Source: Asticcacaulis sp. (GTDB lineage: Bacteria; Pseudomonadota; Alphaproteobacteria; Caulobacterales; Caulobacteraceae). From it: DNA of 64,000 nt. A model generated the notes under the pieces. It was not told the DNA's origin. It worked only from the letters and a program-made list of their open reading frames with translations, and ran no database searches. A program made the translations under genes and the position numbers. Below, piece by piece: positions 1-9,674 of this stretch. The stretch covers positions 1,296,001 through 1,360,000 of the forward strand of contig JANQAC010000002.1 of NCBI GenBank assembly GCA_024707255.1, given 5' to 3'. Each line of letters begins with the position of its first letter. The first letter of the stretch is position 1.

Positions 1-573
1 ATCGAGCGCGTCGCCGAAAGCTTCGCGCAGGCGCGACATCTTTTCCTCGCCCCGGCAGTTCAATCCGGTCAGTTCAGGCAGCAATGTGCCGCGTTCGGAG
101 AATTTCAGCCGTGTGCCGATAACGCGATCAGCACCGATCAGCCGCCCAAAAGGACCGACCAGCAGTTCCGGCGAGGCGGTGACGATGACGCGCAGGCGAT
201 CCGGCTGGTCATGCGTCTGCCAGGCGACCAGAGCATCTGGCCGAAACAGACCCTTGCCGGTTTTGGTGACGAATGCCTTGACCAGAATTTCAAGCTCCCT
301 TTGAGATATATCGCCTAACAGGCTGTGTAATAAGCGTGCTTTCAGGGCGCCGCGATCCCTCGTTTTCGCATAATCGATCAGCATATGCGGCCGGAACGCA
401 AGCGCACTTGCCATCTGCAAGCTACCCTTGGTGGCTTGCAGAAAGGCGATAAAACTGTCCTTGCAGGTCAGGGTGCCGTCAAAATCGAAGGCGATTATCT
501 TTTTCACATCGGGCGTGGCCTTTGCGCCGCGCTTTGCGGAACCTGCGGTTTTTCCAGCGATTTTTTTCAACAT
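1..573 (-). CDS. cicA: HAD-IB family hydrolase, CicA-like (partial)
   Basis: This reading frame starts at an ATG at 573 and runs leftward off the window, giving 191 visible residues. A basic leader of about 25 residues precedes the HAD motif I, IIAFDFDGTLT, whose two aspartates are the nucleophile and the acid/base. HAD motif II is the VTAS stretch near residue 133. The pattern fits the subfamily IB phosphatases related to SerB. In Caulobacter a gene of this type, cicA, lies between clpP and clpX, and here it lies divergently beside clpX, so I name it from motif plus position. The substrate is unknown. The start could be an internal methionine, and the C-terminal motif III lies outside the window. 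Confidence 0.75.
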   Translation of the reverse strand, partial: MLKKIAGKTAGSAKRGAKATPDVKKIIAFDFDGTLTCKDSFIAFLQATKGSLQMASALAFRPHMLIDYAKTRDRGALKARLLHSLLGDISQRELEILVKAFVTKTGKGLFRPDALVAWQTHDQPDRLRVIVTASPELLVGPFGRLIGADRVIGTRLKFSERGTLLPELTGLNCRGEEKMSRLREAFGDALD

Positions 574-701
574 AAGCGGTAAAAACTTTCAAAGACAGCC
601 CGCATGGCTTTCAATATCTATCTCTTATCCCATATAAAGATAGTTAAGCGAGACGTAGCGCGTGTTGGCCGGTTGAGGCGTGGTCTAAACTGTGCATAAA
701 T

Positions 702-715
702 ACGTATCGATACGT
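702..715. promoter_or_regulatory. 14-bp perfect palindrome between cicA and clpX
   Basis: ACGTATCGATACGT reads identically on both strands. It sits about 130 bp from the start of each divergent gene, inside a 273-bp intergenic region that must hold both promoters. Its size and symmetry fit a dimeric regulator site, but no regulator can be assigned from sequence alone. Confidence 0.4.
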
Positions 716-846
716 TGGATATAAGGGGTATCTGTGCCAAAATCAGCCTTTGTTAAGGGCTGCGGCTATAGGATACCCTGTAATTTGGGCCGGCGACTCA
801 TGTTATGCGAGTCGTTCAGCGCCGGCCACTTGAGGTGAAGAAGCAT

Positions 847-2106
<1,260 letters not shown>

Positions 2107-2241
2107 TCTACGCTGATGGGCTGCAACCCGTCATCCGGATGCGATGCGGTGCTCACGTATAAATATACGCTCCGCTCCGCGTCTCGTCGGCTAACGCGTT
2201 TCGCCACATCATCGTAGCCAGGCTTACAGCGATAAAATATA

Positions 2242-2275
2242 GACGCGGTTCCAGAGACGGGACCGCGTTTTCGTT
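2242..2275 (+). terminator. Rho-independent terminator after clpX
   Basis: A 10-bp stem (ACGCGGTTCC with GGGACCGCGT, one G-U pair) around a 6-base loop is followed by TTTCGTTT. It lies 135 bp after the clpX stop. The 130 bp before it hold no gene that I can see, only a short palindrome, CGTATA-AA-TATACG, at 2156-2169. Confidence 0.6.
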
Positions 2276-2306
2276 TAATATGCCTGTTACACTCCCATTT
2301 ATGGGT

Positions 2307-2335
2307 GCAGGGTCCGTGACCCTGCCGTGACCCTG
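2307..2335. repeat. Tandem 11-mer repeat and hairpin upstream of lon
   Basis: CCGTGACCCTG occurs twice head to tail (2314-2324 and 2325-2335). The first copy forms a perfect 8-bp hairpin with the preceding GCAGGGTC (2307-2314 with 2318-2325). It lies about 180 bp upstream of lon, in a 409-bp intergenic stretch otherwise empty apart from the clpX terminator. It could be part of lon regulation or a leader structure. No function is shown. Confidence 0.45.
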
Positions 2336-2515
2336 TCTTGAATCTGCGATAATCTATCCCACATTCAGTTCAAGGCGCCTGATCGGGGCGATGAGGGGAC
2401 TTATCCCCCGCATATTCCCGCAAATGACGCGTTTTATTTTAAGACTCGGTTGAGCGTGAGAGCCTGAGGTTTAGACTAAGGCATCCGGCGGCATTGAGTC
2501 TGTGAAGGAGTACCC

Positions 2516-4909
2516 ATGCTAGATGTATTGACCATCCCTGTGCTGCCATTGCGCGATATCGTGGTGTTCCCGCACATGGTCGTGCCCTTGTTTGTCGGCC
2601 GTGAGAAATCCGTGCAGGCGCTGGACGAGGTCATGAAGGGCGACAAGCAGATCCTGCTCGCCACGCAGAAAAATTCCGGTGATGACGATCCCGATGTGGA
2701 CGCCATCTATGAAATCGGCGTGCTGGCCAATGTGCTGCAACTGCTGAAACTGCCAGACGGCACAGTGAAGGTGCTGGTTGAGGGCAAGACGCGTGCGCGC
2801 ATCAAGCGCTTCGTCTCAACTGATGCCTATTATGAAGCCGAAGCCTATCCGCTGGAGGCGCAACTGGCTGAGGGGCCCGATGCCGAAGCGTTGCAACGCG
2901 CCGTGGCAGAGCAGTTTGAGAACTATATCAAGCTCAACAAGAAGATTCCGCCGGAATCGCTCAACGCCATCGCCGAGATTACCGACGCCGATATCCTTGC
3001 TGATTCCATCGCCGCGCATCTGGTCGTCAAGATCCAGGACAAGCAGGCTCTGCTGGAACAGCTTTCAGTCAGCAAGCGACTGGAAAAGATCTATGCCCTG
3101 ATGGAAGGCGAAATCTCCGTCCTTCAGGTCGAGAAGAAGATCCGCTCGCGCGTCAAGCGCCAGATGGAGAAGACCCAGCGCGAATATTACCTGAATGAGC
3201 AGATGAAGGCCATTCAGCGCGAACTCGGCGAACAGGACGAGGGCAAGGACGAACTGGCCGATCTCGAAAAGAAGATCAAAGGGACCAAGCTGTCCAAGGA
3301 AGCTCGCACCAAGGCCATGGCCGAGCTGAACAAGCTGCGCCACATGAGCCCGATGAGCGCGGAAAGTACCGTCGTGCGCAACTATCTCGACTGGCTGCTG
3401 TCCATACCCTGGGGCGCCGCCAAGCCTAAGGCAATCGACCTGCAAAAGGCCGAGGATATCCTCGAAGCCGATCACTATGGCCTGGAAAAAGTCAAGGAAC
3501 GCATCCTTGAACACCTGGCCGTGCAGGCGCGTATGGGCACTTTGAAAGGCCCGATCCTGTGCCTCGTCGGTCCTCCGGGCGTCGGCAAGACCTCGCTGGG
3601 CAAGAGCATTGCGAAAGCGACCGGCCGTGAGTTCGTGCGTATCAGCCTGGGTGGCGTGCGCGATGAATCGGAAATCCGAGGTCACCGCCGGACCTATATC
3701 GGCTCCATGCCGGGCAAGATCATCCAGAACATGAAGAAGGTGAAATCCACCAACGCCTTCTTCCTGCTCGACGAAATCGACAAGATGGGTAATGACTGGC
3801 GTGGCGATCCCGCGTCGGCCCTGCTCGAAGTGCTCGACCCCGCGCAAAACTCGACCTTCGCCGATCACTATCTTGAAGTCGATTACGACTTGTCGAAGAT
3901 CATGTTCGTCACTACGGCCAACAGCCTGAACATGCCGCAGCCTCTGCTCGACCGGATGGAGATCATCCGTATCCCCGGCTATACCGAGGATGAAAAGGTC
4001 GAGATCGCCAAGCGTCACGTCCTGCCCAACCTGATGAAGGAACATGGCCTGACGGCGGAAGAGTTCGTGGTGCCGGAAGCGGCGATCCGTGACATCATCC
4101 GCTATTACACCCGTGAAGCCGGCGTCCGTTCTCTGGAACGCGAACTGGGCAATCTGGCACGCAAAACGATCCGTGACCTAGCCCGAGAAAAGGTCGCATC
4201 GATCACCATCGATGACGAACGCCTTGCCAAATATGCCGGCGTCAAGAAGTTCCACTATGGCGCCACGGACGAGGTCGATCAGGTCGGCATCGTCACAGGC
4301 CTGGCCTGGACGGAATTTGGCGGGGATATCCTCACCATCGAAGCCATCAAGATGCCGGGCAAGGGCCTGATGAAGGTCACTGGCAATTTGAAAGACGTTA
4401 TGAAGGAATCCGTTTCGGCGGCCAATTCCTACGTCAAGGCGCTGGCGCCGAAGTTCGGCATCCTGCCGCCGGTCTTCGACAAGACAGATGTCCACGTCCA
4501 CGTTCCGGAAGGTGCCACGCCGAAAGATGGTCCATCGGCCGGTGTCGCCATGGCGGTGGCCATGGTCTCCGTGCTTACCGGTATTCCGGTGCGCAAGGAT
4601 CTGGCCATGACAGGGGAAATCACCCTGCGCGGCCGTGTCCTGCCGATCGGTGGCCTGAAGGAAAAGCTGTTGGCGGCCCTGCGCTCCGGCATCAAGACCG
4701 TGCTGATCCCGAAGGAAAACGAGAAGGATCTGATCGATCTGCCGGCCAATGTGAAATCCGGACTGGAGATTATTGCGGTATCTTTGGTGGAAGAGGCGCT
4801 TAAGCACGCGCTGACCAAGCCACTGACCCCGGTGGAATGGATCGAGCCGGTGATCGCCGCCACGGCGGTTACACCAGCAGATGATGCGGATGCCGCCACG
4901 GCGCATTAA
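2516..4909 (+). CDS. lon: Endopeptidase La (Lon protease)
   Basis: Lon is the cytoplasmic ATP-dependent serine protease that removes misfolded proteins and, in Caulobacter, DnaA, CcrM and SciP. The protein has 797 residues, typical length. It shows the N-terminal LonN substrate domain (VLPLRDIVVFPHMVVPLFVG), a central coiled coil, Walker A GPPGVGKTS near residue 350, Walker B FFLLDEIDKM, and the protease motif PKDGPSAGVAM with the catalytic serine at residue 674 and the dyad lysine in GGLKEK. The GAAGGAG ribosome-binding site just before the ATG fixes the start. It lies between clpX and hupB as in Caulobacter and has its own terminator. Confidence 0.97.
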   Translation: MLDVLTIPVLPLRDIVVFPHMVVPLFVGREKSVQALDEVMKGDKQILLATQKNSGDDDPDVDAIYEIGVLANVLQLLKLPDGTVKVLVEGKTRARIKRFVSTDAYYEAEAYPLEAQLAEGPDAEALQRAVAEQFENYIKLNKKIPPESLNAIAEITDADILADSIAAHLVVKIQDKQALLEQLSVSKRLEKIYALMEGEISVLQVEKKIRSRVKRQMEKTQREYYLNEQMKAIQRELGEQDEGKDELADLEKKIKGTKLSKEARTKAMAELNKLRHMSPMSAESTVVRNYLDWLLSIPWGAAKPKAIDLQKAEDILEADHYGLEKVKERILEHLAVQARMGTLKGPILCLVGPPGVGKTSLGKSIAKATGREFVRISLGGVRDESEIRGHRRTYIGSMPGKIIQNMKKVKSTNAFFLLDEIDKMGNDWRGDPASALLEVLDPAQNSTFADHYLEVDYDLSKIMFVTTANSLNMPQPLLDRMEIIRIPGYTEDEKVEIAKRHVLPNLMKEHGLTAEEFVVPEAAIRDIIRYYTREAGVRSLERELGNLARKTIRDLAREKVASITIDDERLAKYAGVKKFHYGATDEVDQVGIVTGLAWTEFGGDILTIEAIKMPGKGLMKVTGNLKDVMKESVSAANSYVKALAPKFGILPPVFDKTDVHVHVPEGATPKDGPSAGVAMAVAMVSVLTGIPVRKDLAMTGEITLRGRVLPIGGLKEKLLAALRSGIKTVLIPKENEKDLIDLPANVKSGLEIIAVSLVEEALKHALTKPLTPVEWIEPVIAATAVTPADDADAATAH

Positions 4910-4934
4910 CGAGCACTCACGAGCCTTAAAAGAC

Positions 4935-4968
4935 GCTCTGCCGGCACCTGTCGGCAGGGCTTGTTTTT
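4935..4968 (+). terminator. Rho-independent terminator after lon
   Basis: The stem GCTCTGCCG pairs with CGGCAGGGC across a short loop and is followed by TTGTTTTT. It starts about 25 bp after the lon stop. Confidence 0.75.
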
Positions 4969-5185
4969 GGCCGTAATAAACCGCGTTACGCAGGGCAGGG
5001 GGCGCCGGATACCGAAAGAATCAGTTCCCTTATCCACAAGGCATTTGCGTTAATTTCCATAAAAAAACTGTACTGCCTGGTTTCATTTTCTCCCACAGGC
5101 TGGGGATAGGTCTTCAAAAGGGCGTGAAAACGCTCAAACCCTTTAAAAAACACGGTTTGCACCGCAATAAACGGCATTTATTGCT

Positions 5186-5214
5186 TTGACGGGCGTACGT
5201 TTTTGTAGTCTCTA
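5186..5214 (+). promoter_or_regulatory. hupB: Candidate hupB promoter
   Basis: TTGACG (5186-5191) is followed after 17 bp by TCTATC (5209-5214), a weak match to a housekeeping -35/-10 pair. A leader of about 90 bp would separate it from hupB. The rest of the 4969-5308 gap holds AT-rich sequence with no supported gene. Confidence 0.35.
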
Positions 5215-5308
5215 TCGGCTTCACCCGTTAACGACTCACGGTTTGAGCCGGCAGCGTTAGAGGGTAAGCTTAGCAACTGACCCCAAGACGGGTAAGGGAG
5301 AGAGATTT

Positions 5309-5584
5309 ATGACGAAAGCTGAACTCGTGGCCGCCATTGCCGATCAGGCCGGTCTGACCAAGGATCAAGCCAAGAAGGCGCTCGACGCTTTCACCGACAG
5401 TGTTGTGGCCGCCCTGAAGAAGAATGACGATGTGCGCCTCGTGGGCTTCGGCACCTTCCTCGCCGTCAAGCGCGAAGCCGGCACCGCCCGCAATCCGCGC
5501 ACCGGCGAAACCGTCCAGCGTCCGGCTTCGGTCACGGCGCGTTTCCGCGTCGGTGAGGGCCTCAAGGGCGCCCTGAACGGCTAA
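5309..5584 (+). CDS. hupB: DNA-binding protein HU
   Basis: HU is the small nucleoid protein that bends and compacts DNA as a dimer. The 91 residues match the family from end to end: MTKAELV start, the VRLVGFGTFLA beta segment, and the DNA-contacting arm RNPRTGE followed by the usual C-terminal helix. An AGGGAGAGAG ribosome-binding site precedes the ATG. It follows lon, as in many proteobacteria, but has its own terminator. HU-alpha and HU-beta types cannot be separated reliably here; I use hupB from its position beside lon. Confidence 0.95.
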   Translation: MTKAELVAAIADQAGLTKDQAKKALDAFTDSVVAALKKNDDVRLVGFGTFLAVKREAGTARNPRTGETVQRPASVTARFRVGEGLKGALNG

Positions 5585-5589
5585 TGCAT

Positions 5590-5612
5590 CCGGTCCTTTG
5601 CTGGACCGTTTC
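5590..5612 (+). terminator. Terminator after hupB
   Basis: CGGTCC pairs with GGACCG around TTTGCT and is followed by TTTCG, within 10 bp of the hupB stop. The stem is short, so efficiency is uncertain. Confidence 0.5.
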
Positions 5613-5623
5613 GCACGATATAT

Positions 5624-5677
5624 GAGAGGCGTTTTCGTATTTGGTGAATTAAATCATCGGATACGGAAACGCCTCTT
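5624..5677. other. Long hairpin between hupB and tRNA-Val
   Basis: GAGGCGTTTTCGTAT pairs with ATACGGAAACGCCTC (15 bp with one G-U pair) around a 20-base loop. It lacks a clean poly-U tract downstream, so it is not a classic terminator. It could be a processing signal, a protein-binding site or a back-up terminator. Confidence 0.45.
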
Positions 5678-5720
5678 GACTTATGGGGACAGGCTTGGCA
5701 CATCGAACGCTTCATGGAAG

Positions 5721-5796
5721 GGGCGATTAGCTCAGCTGGCAGAGCGGCTCGTTTACACCGAGTAGGTCGGCGGTTCGATCCCGTCATCGCCCACCA
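5721..5796 (+). tRNA. tRNA-Val (UAC)
   Basis: The cloverleaf is complete: acceptor GGGCGAT/ATCGCCC, D-stem GCTC/GAGC, anticodon loop TTTACAC with TAC at 5754-5756, the TTCGATC T-loop, discriminator A and an encoded CCA. Length is 76 nt. Confidence 0.95.
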
Positions 5797-5820
5797 GGCT
5801 TTCCCGCATTTATGTGATCT

Positions 5821-6408
5821 TTAAGGCTCAGTGCCGCACTTGTGCTCATTCCGGGCGGCCTGCCAGATTTCCCTGGCAGCGTCCAGGTTCATCCAGGCTA
5901 CGCCAAAACCGACGATAAGGTCCGGCCAGGCGGAGGGCCACACCAGGGTTAGGGCGCCGGCGCCCATAATGGCAAAATTGGCAACCGCGTCGTTTCTGGC
6001 CGACAGAAAAGCCGCCTTGGTCAGGCTGCCTTTGTGATGTCTGTACTTCGCCAGCAGAAAGGCGCAGCCCAGATTGACTACCAAGGCGCCCAGGCCTGTA
6101 GCAGACAGGAGCCACGGCGCAGGTGGCGTAAAGGTGTGGAACTTAGCCCACGCCGTCCATAGAAAAGCCACCGCAGGAAAGAGCAGAACCAGGGCCAGCA
6201 CCATGCCGGTGCGTGCGCGCAACTGCGCGGACCATCCCAGGGCCAGGGCTATGAGGAAATTGACCGAAGCGTCCTCGAAGAAATCGGCGCTGTCGGCAAA
6301 CAGCGAGACAGAGCCGATCTTCTGCGCCATGAAGAATTCAATGACGAAATAGGCCAGGTTGGCGATCGCCACGATTATAACGGCGGTCCTGACAGCCTTG
6401 GTATGCAT
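5821..6408 (-). CDS. Cation-efflux-like small membrane protein
   Basis: This 195-residue protein has about five or six hydrophobic segments and resembles the short alphaproteobacterial cation diffusion facilitator-like proteins. The aspartate-rich TM2 motif FADSADFFEDASVN matches the CDF metal site in outline. The second site reads SARNDAVAN, with Asn where classical CDF transporters have His, so metal transport is not assured. Starts at 6417 and 6408 are both possible; I prefer 6408, which has GGGAAT about 8 bp upstream. An IS30-type element lies about 95 bp upstream and points toward this gene, so its native promoter may be disrupted or replaced by read-through. Confidence 0.65.
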   Translation of the reverse strand: MHTKAVRTAVIIVAIANLAYFVIEFFMAQKIGSVSLFADSADFFEDASVNFLIALALGWSAQLRARTGMVLALVLLFPAVAFLWTAWAKFHTFTPPAPWLLSATGLGALVVNLGCAFLLAKYRHHKGSLTKAAFLSARNDAVANFAIMGAGALTLVWPSAWPDLIVGFGVAWMNLDAAREIWQAARNEHKCGTEP

Positions 6409-6501
6409 GTCATTCATTCCCGTGATCCGCAAATTTGAATTTCAGCAGTTGGCGGATTGGCGCGAGGAATGTCAACACCAAGGAGCGAACATCTGCCGTA
6501 A

Positions 6502-7629
6502 AGCCAGGCGGGTTCTAATCGAAGTGCGAAGTCCGGTTTCGGACTAGCAGGCTTTTCTGATTTGAGCCAGTTCGGCGTTGAAAACTTCGGCCGGCGTTCG
6601 GTATCCCAGGCACTGACGGGGCGTATTGTTCATCCGCAGAGCAATAGAGGACAGGGCCGCATCCTCGAGTCTTTTCAGATCAGTCTCGAGCGGCAAATAG
6701 CGGCGCAATCTCCCATTCGCGTTCTCGACGGAACCCTTTTGATAGGGTGAGGCCGTGTCGCAAAAGTAGCTTCTGATACCCAACGACTGATGCAGCGTTT
6801 TCCACGCCATGAACTCGGTTCCACGGTCGAAAGTGACTGACTGGCGGCCCTGAGATGGGAGAGGGCGTAATTGCTCCTGGATGGCGCCTAAGACACCTAA
6901 CGAGTGGCGATCCTTATTGCGGATGACGACTTGGTAACGGCTTTTGCGCTCGATCAGACTGGTGATGTTTGCCTTTCCGAAGTCGCGTCGGAAAATCACC
7001 AGATCGGCCTCCCAATGTCCAAAAGTCTCGCGATTAGCAATGTCTTCAGGTCTTTGTTTTATGTTACAATACAAAGGGATATGTGACCCTCTTGGCTTGC
7101 GGCCACGGAGGCCACGCCGAGTTCTACGCCGGCGGGCGAGCAGGGTGTAAAGCGCCATCTCACGGTTGCTGCGATCGTAGATAAAGCGATAGATCGTCTC
7201 TGAACAGACGCGGCCGAACCTGGATTTACCCACAGGGTGAAGCTTGAGACGACCGGCGATTTGTTCAGGTGACCAGTGCTGCTCAAGTCTCTCTATGATG
7301 TGCACACGCAACTCGAGATCACGCTCCAGCTTGCGCCGTTTAAAACGCCGCTTGCGCGCGAACTCGGTTGCGTTCCATGCAAACCATCCAGAGTATTGCG
7401 GGCATTCTCTATCGTGAAAATAATTGCGCCGAATTTCGCGATAAAGCGTCGAATGGTGGCGGCCGAGCATCTTGGCGATCTGCGTGAGTGGAATTTTGCG
7501 ATCGAGCAGTTTGTAGATTGTCTGACGTTCTTCCTTCGTCAGATGGGTGTAAGAATGGCCCATAATGGTCTCTCAAGAAGCGGTTGATTTTATGGATCAT
7601 TCGCTCTTCAAAATAGAGTCCACCCGGCT
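6502..7629 (-). mobile_element. IS30-family insertion sequence
   Basis: The element is about 1.13 kb with one transposase. The ends form an imperfect inverted repeat of about 27 bp. Left (6503-6530) and right (7601-7628, reverse complement) both read GCC-GG-GG, then TCTA, then GAAG and GCGAA, with one gap. I could not see a convincing target-site duplication (left flank GTAA, right flank ACAA), so the exact borders are good to a base or two. It is a single copy in this window. Confidence 0.8.
6544..7563 (-). CDS. IS30-family transposase
   Basis: The 339-residue protein has the IS30 layout. An N-terminal helix-turn-helix starts YTHLTKEERQTIYKLLDRK and continues IAKMLGRHHSTLYREI. A DDE core follows: GHWEADLV (first Asp), VTFDRGTEF (second Asp) and SPYQKGSVENANGRLR (Glu). 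It appears intact and starts with MGHSYTHL. It cuts and joins the terminal repeats of its own element. It is full length, so the element may still be active. Confidence 0.95.
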   Translation of the reverse strand: MGHSYTHLTKEERQTIYKLLDRKIPLTQIAKMLGRHHSTLYREIRRNYFHDRECPQYSGWFAWNATEFARKRRFKRRKLERDLELRVHIIERLEQHWSPEQIAGRLKLHPVGKSRFGRVCSETIYRFIYDRSNREMALYTLLARRRRTRRGLRGRKPRGSHIPLYCNIKQRPEDIANRETFGHWEADLVIFRRDFGKANITSLIERKSRYQVVIRNKDRHSLGVLGAIQEQLRPLPSQGRQSVTFDRGTEFMAWKTLHQSLGIRSYFCDTASPYQKGSVENANGRLRRYLPLETDLKRLEDAALSSIALRMNNTPRQCLGYRTPAEVFNAELAQIRKAC

Positions 7630-7823
7630 ACAATAAAATATCGCATAATAAATATTATGGGAAATTTATTGCCATGTACAGCTAATGGAGATTCATTTTA
7701 AGCCCTTATGTCATCCTTATGCGCCGGCCGAATCTTAAGCACATACACTTTATCTGCAAGCCAATAGCCTGACTCTGCCAGCGCTTATCCGCGCTAAGTT
7801 TTGCGTTTGTATGGAGTCTTATC

Positions 7824-8057
7824 ATGGCCACCACGATCTCAGCTCACTTTGAACCGACCACCGACAATTTTGGTCGCCTGACGCTCAAGGCGCATCGTAA
7901 TGTCCAGGCGCTGCCGCAAAATCTTCTGATCGTCCTGGCATTTTTCAGCGTGCTTATTCTGGCATTGACGGGTCTGGCCCTGGCCGACAGCGCCATCTTC
8001 GAGCCTCATCACGCTGGCACGACCTATTATGGTGGCGTTCCGCTCGATTACGACTGA
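7824..8057 (+). CDS. Small hypothetical membrane protein
   Basis: This 77-residue protein has one clear transmembrane segment (about residues 32-53, NLLIVLAFFSVLILALTGLA). A hydrophilic N-terminus precedes it and a short C-terminal tail with Tyr-Tyr-Gly-Gly follows. A GGAG ribosome-binding site stands before the ATG, which supports translation. I do not recognise the family. It is convergent with the tatD-MBL operon and stands alone beside the IS element. The 194 bp before it hold no other feature I can support. Confidence 0.55.
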   Translation: MATTISAHFEPTTDNFGRLTLKAHRNVQALPQNLLIVLAFFSVLILALTGLALADSAIFEPHHAGTTYYGGVPLDYD

Positions 8058-8065
8058 TCATTCAC

Positions 8066-8870
8066 TTAAAGTGAAACCTTAACTTCCATCTGGTCATAGG
8101 CAGGCTCTACGCCGGCCGGCAGAATTGCTTTAAGCGCCTTATAATCCATATCCTGATGCAGATTGGTCAATATGGCACTCTCTGGCCTGACCCGCGCAAT
8201 CCACCCCAGCGTCTTCTCCAGATGGGAATGGGTCGGATGCGGCTTGTAACGCAAGGCGTCCACGATCCATACTTTCAGCCCCTGCAGAGCCTCAAAGCTC
8301 TCTTCCGACATATCCGACACATCACTGGAATAGGCTATGTCGCCCATCCGGTAACCGACGGACCGGATAGGTCCGTGAGCCTGATCGAAGGTGATGACCG
8401 GCAGATCACCGCCCTCGCCGGAAATTGACCACGCCTGACCGTGCGCCGGCAGGCGACGCGGCTCGCATACCGGCGGATAGCCGAGATTTCCTTCAAAGAC
8501 ATAGCCAAAACGCCGGGTCAGGGTCGCATAGGTCGCTTCATCCATATAGCCGTCTATCGGCCTGCCGCGGGCGAAGGTAAAAGCACGCATATCGTCCAGG
8601 CCATGCGTCTGGTCGGCATGGTCGTGCGTCCACAGGATGGCATCGATATGCGGCACGGCAGCCCGGATCATCTGTTCGCGGAAATCCGGTGCCGTATCGA
8701 TCACCACTGATGTCAGGCCGGCACCATCCGAGAGACCAAACCAGGCCGAACAGCGCGAGCGCCGGTTTTTCGGATCTCGTCGGATCACAGGCGCCCCAAT
8801 AGCCATCGACGCGCGGTACGCCTGTCGAGCAACCAGATCCCAATATCCTGACTGTCAGGGTTTTGGCCAT
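8066..8870 (-). CDS. MBL-fold metal-dependent hydrolase, PhnP-like (frameshifted in this sequence)
   Basis: The gene starts at ATG 8870, overlapping the tatD stop as ATGA, with the family N-terminus MAKTLTVRILGSGCSTGVPR. An extra base near 8777 breaks the frame after GACDPT; the product resumes in the next frame at DPKNRRSRCS. Dropping one base gives 267 residues without interruption. The zinc motif THDHADQTHG (HxHxDH) is present, and an SSDVSD segment and HSHLEKT follow. The protein resembles PhnP-type phosphodiesterases commonly found beside tatD in alphaproteobacteria; the substrate is unknown. The shift is probably a sequence error, since both halves are well conserved. Confidence 0.8.
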
Positions 8871-9659
8871 CAGCGGGGTATCCGGTCGAACAGGCCGAAG
8901 AAGGCATCGTGCGTGCGCGCCCCTCACCTCGTCGAGGCTCCAGCCGCGGATTTCTCCCAGCTTGTCATAGACATGCGTCACGAAGGCCGGTTCATTGCGG
9001 CGGCCGCGCATCGGAATGGGCGCCAGGTAAGGGCAATCGGTTTCGATGATGATTTTATCGGCAGGCATGTCCTTGATAATATCACGCACATCCTGCGCCT
9101 GTTTGAAGGTGGCAATACCGGAGACGGAGAACCAGGCGCCCATTTCCGCGCAGGTTTTGGCCAGTTCGGCGCCGCTGGTATAGCAGTGGAGCAGCAGCTT
9201 GAACGGTCCTTCGGCGTGGGCTTCCGTCAGGATCTGCCCCATGACGTCGTCGGCCTCGCGTGTATGGACCACCAGCGGCAGGCCGCTTTCACGCGCGGCG
9301 GCAGTATGGACTTTAAAAACCTGCGCCTGGATGTCGCGCGGGCTGAAATCATAATGGAAATCAAGACCGCATTCGCCGATCCCGACCACTTTCGGGCGCT
9401 CGGCCAGGTCCAGCAGGGTTTGTACACTCAATTCGGGATTTTCACGCGCTTCGTGCGGATGCGTGCCGACCGTTGCCCAGATATCTGCATTATCCGCAGC
9501 AACCTTATAAACAGCATCGAAATTGGATACGCGATCGCAGATATTGACCATCAGATCCACGCCGGCAGAACGCGCACGGGCGATTACCTCCGTCTGGTCC
9601 TCGGCGAACTGCGGGGCGTGCAGATTGACGTGTGAATCAATGTAACGATAGTCGGTCAC
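8870..9659 (-). CDS. tatD: TatD-family metal-dependent hydrolase (frameshifted in this sequence)
   Basis: TatD-type enzymes are TIM-barrel metal nucleases with 3'-5' exonuclease or D-aminoacyl-tRNA deacylase activity. Ligands visible are GECGLDFHYD, the His of VVHTRE, LLHCYTSG and ETDCPYLAP. The first metal motif reads DSHVNLH rather than the usual DSHCHLD, so the second His is Asn. One extra base at about 8921-8925 shifts the frame. Corrected, the end reads THDAFFGLFDRIPR and stops at 8870, giving 262 residues, the family norm, and overlapping the next gene's ATG. It follows holB after 15 bp, in one operon. Confidence 0.85.
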
Positions 9660-9674
9660 TGCTGATATATTACC

